From Pseudovirgaria hyperparasitica (Eukaryota > Ascomycota > Dothideomycetes > Acrospermales > Acrospermaceae), in assembly GCF_010093815.1 (NCBI RefSeq), contig NW_022985559.1, forward strand, positions 213,770 through 277,769: a stretch of 64,000 nt of DNA, read 5' to 3'. Shown piece by piece: positions 57,909-64,000 of the stretch; position 1 is the first letter of the stretch; each line of letters begins with the position of its first letter. A model generated the notes under the pieces. The model searched no databases, was not told where the DNA came from, and saw only the letters and a list, made by a program, of their open reading frames with translations. The translations under genes and the position numbers were made by a program.

Positions 57909-58868
57909 TTAAGCACTTCTCTCTATAAGACTCTTTGAATGCTCTAGATCTCGGACAATCTGACTCATACAACCGAATCTGCCACGCCAGCAACTTTGCA
58001 TCACATGGTTTAAAGGCAGGCCTGTAGTATCAGGGAATTCGCAGGCTGTATAGAGCTTCTCGACGTAAGGACCGGCATCTATTCGCGATTGATGCTCATG
58101 GTAAGGTGGTCTACCTGTCACAATCTCATAGATTGTACAGCCAAACGCAAAGATGTCTGTAGCTCGGCTGGTATAGGGTGTAGCTGGTCGGTAGCTGAAC
58201 CACTCGTAACAGGAATCGCCTGGTCTGCCGTCAATACTACAGCCTTCAAAATCAATAAGCTTGACCCCTTCCATTGTTGAGATCAAGTTATTACACCCTA
58301 CATCACAGTGGATGATGCCGCATTCGTGTAGATATTGATAGCCTTTTGCGGCATCAATTAGCCAGTCAATTTTCGTGACCAGCGCTATCTCAGTAGCAGA
58401 TTGGCATAGAGTCCTGAGGGCTGTCCCACGTTCAAGCACAATAGAGCCATCTGCTCGAATGCATAGGAGCTTCGTGATATTAGGATGTGAGCCAAGACGC
58501 TGATAAGCCTCACGCTCAACTTCCCCATTCCCGTCCTCAGGTGAGTGGAACTCTTTCAATACTCTCTTTTCATCGATGGTAAAGATGATACCGGCCTTCC
58601 CGCCGGCTATAAAATGTAACGCGCCTGGGGGTATCGAGTCAACACCGGGTTCGTTTGAAATTTCCTCGAAAGGCGAGGGCTCATTTATGGGTTCCTTGGA
58701 AAGTCTGGTTTCGTTCGACGGTGTGTTGGAAGGCTCATTTGAGGGCTCGTGAGGAGGTTTATCTAAGGACTTGTGCGAAGATATGTTTGGGGCATGATTC
58801 GGAAAGCGGATATTACAAGTAAGAACTCGGAGCAGGCAGGTAGAAAGGTAGCTCCGGTTGGAGCCCAT
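57909..58868 (-). CDS. Protein kinase domain protein (Ser/Thr type)
   Basis: Single-exon gene of 319 residues from ATG 58868 (MGSNRSYLST). The kinase domain covers about 85-315: a glycine-poor nucleotide loop (AGGKAGIIF), Lys105 (RVLKEF), Glu118 or Glu120 in helix C, a catalytic segment HCDVGCNN (Asp189, Asn194) in place of HRDLKxxN, and DFE at 206-208 in place of DFG. The APE region is replaced by YRPATPY. K, D and N/D are kept, so activity is plausible but not certain. The N-terminal 80 residues hold repeated NEPS/EPSN units. Family resemblance is to small fungal kinases of the accessory kinome, often lineage-expanded. No substrate can be stated; G-loop and DFE differences leave a pseudokinase as the alternative. 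Confidence 0.82.
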   Translation of the reverse strand: MGSNRSYLSTCLLRVLTCNIRFPNHAPNISSHKSLDKPPHEPSNEPSNTPSNETRLSKEPINEPSPFEEISNEPGVDSIPPGALHFIAGGKAGIIFTIDEKRVLKEFHSPEDGNGEVEREAYQRLGSHPNITKLLCIRADGSIVLERGTALRTLCQSATEIALVTKIDWLIDAAKGYQYLHECGIIHCDVGCNNLISTMEGVKLIDFEGCSIDGRPGDSCYEWFSYRPATPYTSRATDIFAFGCTIYEIVTGRPPYHEHQSRIDAGPYVEKLYTACEFPDTTGLPLNHVMQSCWRGRFGCMSQIVRDLEHSKSLIERSA

Positions 58869-61452
58869 GATGAAACGACTTCGCAAAGTTCATAACAGAA
58901 AGGAGAGTTGCGCGATGAGAAGAAGAGGGCCAGTAGAGAGAGGGCCAGTAGAGAGAGAGTGGGGCTTCGAGCCATCGCTAGCAAAGAGGACCAGGCATCA
59001 AGGCATCAATCATACCACTGCATGTGAGTCACTCAGCGTACTCTCATACTCTTTTCTCTCTCTCTGGATAATTAGAATCAACAACTTGGAACTTCTTTGT
59101 TGCTTACTAAGTCGTTACTGAACCTCATTTGTGACATGTCTGTTCTACTCGCTAATACTACTCTGCATCTCCATGAGCCCCTCTCTCTGCTTTCCGCGTT
59201 CCGCTCTCCTGGCCCTGGCTCGCGGCTATTCATTCATCAACCACCCATGCCGCATCTGCAAATCAGCAATATCCAATTCCTCAACCCGCCTTGCTGGCGA
59301 CTAGCTGCTGTCTCGCACACGACTTTCTTTCCCGATCGAGTTTCCAGCCGCATGCTGTGTTCATGCGCCTCATCCCGTTGGCTCTAACCGTCCCAGTCTT
59401 ATCCGACTGCATTCGTCCCTCCATGCTATCTATCCTAGAGCCTCCAGATCACTTTCATGTCATTTGTCCACACTATCCAAATACTCCACGTGTACATACA
59501 TGATCCTAGTATGCCAGCCTGTACGCATATATCAGACAACGTCAACAAGGCTGGCTGATAGGCTATAGAGACAGTGATCCATCCTGCAGCCTCAGCCCCA
59601 CATTGGATTAGAACATGTAAGATGCGGACCGATCACATCTCTGCACCATGGATTCTTCTTGCCGGTAATACAACATCTTCTTCGCAATCTATTCGCTTGG
59701 TCTCACATACGAGCTCGCCCATAATACGCTTGGCCGTCTAGGTATGAGCCGATCGATTTACGAATCAGTAGTAGTATCCACCATCATTTTCTTATTTCGC
59801 GTTCTACAGTCCACGGTGGGTGCCAGCGCGACCATGACAATGGACATGAGTGTAGGCTTCTCCATTGGATTGGGTATCCCTCTCTCGCTTCAGACAGTAT
59901 GCGCGACCCCAGCCGGCAGTTCACAACCATGCTCGCAGGCCTTCTTACCGGAAACTCAGTACTGCGTACGCGGATAGATAGACAGATGCATGCCAATCCC
60001 GGCCTCCCCGCGTCGCCATCAGGCTGGTCACCTAATGCACACCACAGTATCATATTGGTTGTTGCGTGGCGCACAAGCGGCTCCTCGCGAAGGGCTCGCC
60101 CCGCTTGTCCCCAGTCAGATAACTGGGACATTGCACTTGGGGCTGAGAAAGGCCATCGAAATCAACATGCATGCATGTCAGCTGCAACTCGTCACTCCAG
60201 CACCAATCGCATCACATTGAATCCCATATATTTACCGTTGTATATGTATGTTGTAGCAGCAGCAGCAGCAGCAACACCACACCGGTCGGTCGGCCATATA
60301 TCCTGAACCGATGTGAGGAAACAGAGTATCATGAAACATGATACCACATCAGATACCCGATCGCTTGAGCAAGTAGGTCTTTCACAAGAAAGAACAAGAC
60401 TGGGTCCTTACCACATGGATCCCACGCTCCACTTTCCCCCACGCCCACTTTCCCCACAATTTCCTTCTGTAAACACTCCAATCCCATGCCCACGCCTATA
60501 CTTGCACATTTCTGACATTGACATATTACTCCGATGCACCCAACTGAGACGCGTATGCACTATATCCTACTATTCAGAACCACATGCGATCTAGGTAGCA
60601 TGCGGGAAAACAGTGTCGTAGACTTGAAACTAGACACTAGGAGTGGGAAAAGCATTCGTTCGCTGATTCATCTATAGAGGATAGATAATTGATTTTTTAG
60701 ATACTTTTCCCATTTACTCATAAATAGTATCCCTTAGTCTGTAAACAGTAACCCTTTGTGTGCAAACGGTATCCCTTCGATTGCTCAAGCCACTTCTGGG
60801 CACTCAAACTAACTCGTAGAGTTATTAGACACGCACTGAACGTTTTGCTTATGAGACATTACATTCCACTCAGGCGGTGTGAACGTACACGTGCCAAACA
60901 ACTTGTAGATAGTCACTGGCAAGACACACAAAAAACAATATGGAAGTATACATCTATCTATATGTATTTCAATATGCATGCTCTCCCTTTTGGCCTCATA
61001 CCTAACTTACTGCTCGCTCTATACACATACCCTGCTTGATACTCAAACACACAAACCACACACGGGAACATACTCACACCAACAACGTCTAGATCTAAAT
61101 CTATCGCTCTTCAAGACAGCCAAGACAAGGGTCCCCAAAGGAATGAGAGAAGGCTATGATGCCGCCATATACAAACGTTCGTTCTAGCCTTCCGCTACAG
61201 CCACACGCTCATCAGACACGCGCATCCAACAAGAGAGAAAATGCATAGAATAGGGACCAGGTATGCGTGACCAAGGAACTGAAAAGCATGCCGAAGCGCG
61301 ACCATGGGATAGTCTCCGGTCTTGTCTTTGTTTGTGGGTTCTGGATTGGGTTGAAATGGATTGATATGCTTTGAAAAGTCGATCGTGGTCAATGTAACTG
61401 TTTTTTTTTGGGCGTTTCCCTCCCATCAATAGCCGTCTCTCCCCCCTGATCT
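58869..61452. other. Long intergenic region, one weak small ORF
   Basis: About 2.6 kb. A GAGAGGGCCAGTA tandem lies at about 58925-58950. A plus-strand 77-residue frame at 59744-59977 begins with a signal-like hydrophobic stretch and has three cysteines, but with no supporting homology it stays uncalled. A short CAG run is at about 60255-60273. The right end holds the 3' region of the carrier gene. Confidence 0.5.
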
Positions 61453-63749
61453 TTATGTCTCGCTCTTGGTTCCGCCCATCATTCTAAACGGCGCCCATGC
61501 CTTGCTTGTTTCTGGCCCCTTTGGCCGCCCGAAATTCATGTCTAAATCTAGCAAGATCTTCAAACTATTTCGGCTTCGCAGGTACGGTAGAGGTGCGCTC
61601 GCTGCTTGCAGTCCAACCCCAGGTTCTGTGAACCCAGAGGGGCCCGCCTTGTCCTCGTCCGCGCCGTGCCCGCCTGGCATCGGCAGCAGGTTTTGTAACA
61701 CTTCGTATGCAGCGAGCGTGAAGCCGAATTGCGGCGAGGACCGAAGGATACGCGCCGGACCTCCCTTGAAAAATGCCTTGAAACCCTCTTGTTCGTATAT
61801 CGTTCTCGCGCAGTGTCGCAGCCCGTTGTATGTTTGGTCACCCTTTCGAGCCTCAACTTGCAGACGCGTCTTAATGACGTCAAATGGAGTCGTGAGATAC
61901 GCTGCCGGCATACCAGCGATCGCACCAGCGGTGAGGAGATGTAGAACCCCGAGCTTCTTCGTAGGCGACTCACCAAAGAGGTCGCGTTTGAGATGGGCGT
62001 ATGTTGGGAAGTAAATGGCTGAGAAGGGAACTGAAGATTCAAATTAGTTAATCCTCGTACGAGGTATAAATTCCAGTACGTACCGTCGCGAGAAAGACAG
62101 GCTGAAGCGCCCTTGTAAAGACCGACGAGACCGAGATTGCGAACGATCCACATCGCAGATCGCTTTGGAGTACCCTCAGCTGATTTCATCATCTCTCCCT
62201 GTACTTGTAACCGGATCTTGACTATTTCTAGAGGGTTGGTAAAGATCTATACACAGCGATGTTAGCCTTTATTTTGTACATCGACCATCTCTGAGCGAGG
62301 TCACTCACCACTTGGCAAGCACCAGCGGAGCCACCGGCCAACATCTCTGCCGGAAACCAAATCTGACCAGTCTCCTTGTTCATGAACTTCCCACGAACAA
62401 TGTCGTTCACAGTCAGCTTTATGGCCTTCTCAGGCGCGACACCAACAAGCTGAGGCAGGACTCCGGAGTAGAGACCCTTGAAACCTTCGTTGCGAATGAC
62501 CTTCTTTGCACAATCGAGCGAGTTCTGATACAGCAGCTCACCAACGCGTCCACGCTGATTCTGCATTCGCGTCTTGACCAAATCAATCGGGTATACCATG
62601 AATGCTCCGAATGCACCAGCCAGACTTCCAAGAGCAAAATGATGCGCTGCCTCCAGGACGTCGTGGAAGAAGCTTTTAGTTTTGGAAAAGGTTTCGGCAC
62701 CGGCCTGGCCTACAGCAGAAACCAGCCCTTGCCCGGCTCGTTTGTAGTAGTTGTGCCACGATGCATCCAAGACTTTTGCAAAATCCATCAAGCTTAGGCG
62801 TCCTGACGTATCATCCAGGCCAGCGAAGTGGAACAGGATGTCGGCTTCCATGGGAGTGATGAGGGAGAAACGAGCAATACGAGCAGCTTCATTCAGGAAG
62901 TCGGTGCGAGTAATCTTTCCATCTGGACTTTTCGCAGTTGCGTTGCGGAGAATGAGCTCGACCAGATCCATTTCGCGGATCATGTTCTGGAATGCGCGAA
63001 CATTGGCGTAAGATATCTTGCTTCCGGCGGAAATGTTACAGAGCGTTGGAAGGTTTTCGAGAAGATGGTCGGAAAGCTTGTGGTGTGCAGTCTCAATGAT
63101 GATACGCTGAAATTGTTCGGGCTCAATGTAACCATCATTGTTCTTGTCGAAATGTAAAAATGCCTGTCGGACGCGCTCACCTTGCAGACCTCTCAACATC
63201 TGCGAGAACTGTGGGTATGTCATCGTATGCCTCTTGTTATTAGAACCAATGTACAACGCCGCCCATTCCGACGACCAATTGAATGGTAGGGCATTTTCCG
63301 ACTTGTTCTCATTGTAGATCCGCTCAAAATCCTCGAATGAAACCAAACCAATGCCTTTGGTATCAAACACTCGGAAGGCTATTTCATATTCGGCGTCGGG
63401 TTTGCTGAGAAGGTTGTCGAAGCTGGTCCAGTCGGACAGGGTCACTTTGCCTTGTTTTCTTCGATCGGCGACTTTGAATAGTAGGGAGTATTGGTCACGT
63501 TTGATCTTGTGCTGATGGCGATGGAAGGTCAGTCTTAGCTTCAAGCTTCAGCTTGTCAGGGATACCAACATAGTCTTCATTCTCTGGTGCAATCAGGTTG
63601 ATGAAGTCATCCTCTTCGAGGAAGTAGTCTCCTGATGCTTCGTCGAGCTTTGCGTGTTTCATGAAGCTTTGTCTGCTTTGTTCCGACAGACCTGGCTCCT
63701 GTGTGGATCCCAGCAGAGCTTCCTGCACCGACTCTTTCAAGGCCGCCAT
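61453..63749 (-). CDS. agc1: Mitochondrial aspartate/glutamate carrier (Agc1/aralar type)
   Basis: Predicted 707 residues from exons 63749-63570, 63511-62309, 62246-62084 and 62030-61453, with exact phases. The N-terminal half carries EF-hand-like calcium units, one canonical ([13 protein letters not shown]). The C-terminal half has three mitochondrial carrier repeats with PxD/ExxKTR signatures: [22 protein letters not shown] and [11 protein letters not shown]. This bipartite form is that of citrin/aralar and yeast Agc1: inner-membrane exchange of aspartate and glutamate, part of the malate-aspartate shuttle, with calcium control from the intermembrane space side. The disordered tail ends at GGTKSET. 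Intron 1 uses donor GTTGGT. Family size is about 690-720 residues, so this is complete. ATG 63749 gives [14 protein letters not shown]. Confidence 0.95.
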
Positions 63750-64000
63750 GCTGTATAATACGGGTTCTTGATACAAACAAAAGAACCGTCGATGATAGCA
63801 AGGTTGTCAATGGAGAGTGTATGGCGACGTTGACGGGAGGCTCAAGTGTCGAGAAATGGGAGAGCGGTGTCGCAAGGGTCACAAACCCGAAGGCGCAAGG
63901 TGCAGTCGAAGGTGGATCTGACCAAGAAGCTATCGCCGATAGCTCCCCGATGCGGGAGACGGGCGTGGGGAAATTAGACAGAGGGCCCACGGACAGGGAC
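63750..64000. promoter_or_regulatory. Upstream region of agc1, to window end
   Basis: Holds the promoter or 5' leader of the carrier gene. The window ends before another gene is identified. Confidence 0.4.

Noticed and set aside
60200-60290. CRISPR-like or minisatellite array in CAG/CAA run
   Set aside because: Just a short trinucleotide run without spacers. No CRISPR array is seen anywhere in the window, as expected for a eukaryote.
1-64000. Retrotransposon, LTR element or secondary-metabolite cluster
   Set aside because: I found no reverse transcriptase, integrase, gag, polyketide synthase or peptide synthetase motifs. The single repeat pair has no recognisable element domains.

Overview
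The window looks like nuclear chromosomal DNA of a filamentous ascomycete (Pezizomycotina), most likely a Dothideomycete. The evidence is: short introns (about 45-95 bp, one of 421 bp) with GT...AG ends; widely spaced genes on both strands; and fungal-only families (DUF3433, DUF7729, DUF7924, a cAMP-receptor-like GPCR, an UNC93-like transporter of the fungal DUF895 type). I support 18 protein genes, many of them spliced; exon joins were worked out by hand from splice signals and reading frame. There are no operons, CRISPR arrays, rRNA genes or intact tRNA genes. The class assignment is inference.

Layout. 1-17 kb is a housekeeping block: a LisH/WD40 protein (-) divergent from a SET/zinc-finger methyltransferase (+); mitochondrial sulfite oxidase (-); the splicing factor CWC22 (-) divergent from the small ER protein DPM2 (+) over about 300 bp; and a DCAF6/Iqw1-type WD40 protein (-). 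17-29 kb holds a seven-helix cAMP-receptor-like GPCR (+), a membrane LysM protein (-) whose intron carries a long GAA/TTC triplet repeat with an assembly gap, a 59-residue Cys-rich small protein (+) and an UNC93-like membrane protein (-). 29-37 kb is more accessory: a DUF7924 nuclease-like gene (-) bracketed by two diverged direct repeats, a MARVEL-like four-helix protein (-) and a secreted beta-propeller lectin-like protein (-). 38-64 kb holds a DUF3433 multi-pass protein (+), a disordered protein with a C-terminal Cys/His cluster (-), a DUF7729 surface protein (-), a C2H2 transcription factor (-), a protein kinase (-) and the mitochondrial aspartate/glutamate carrier (-).

The genes do not form one pathway. 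Individual links are: nuclear gene expression (SET protein, CWC22, Iqw1-like adaptor, C2H2 factor); glycosylation and cell surface (DPM2 supports dolichol-phosphate-mannose made for glycans and GPI anchors; the DUF7729 protein looks GPI-anchored; LysM and lectin-like proteins bind glycans); signalling (GPCR, kinase); mitochondrial metabolism (sulfite oxidase, aspartate/glutamate carrier). No biosynthetic cluster is seen.

The most unusual things are the intronic GAA/TTC expansion, the repeat-flanked DUF7924 gene, the small Cys-rich gene, an unnamed Cys/His module at 43.5-43.9 kb, and a decayed tRNA-like hairpin near 26.0 kb. No clearly new multi-gene system could be demonstrated.
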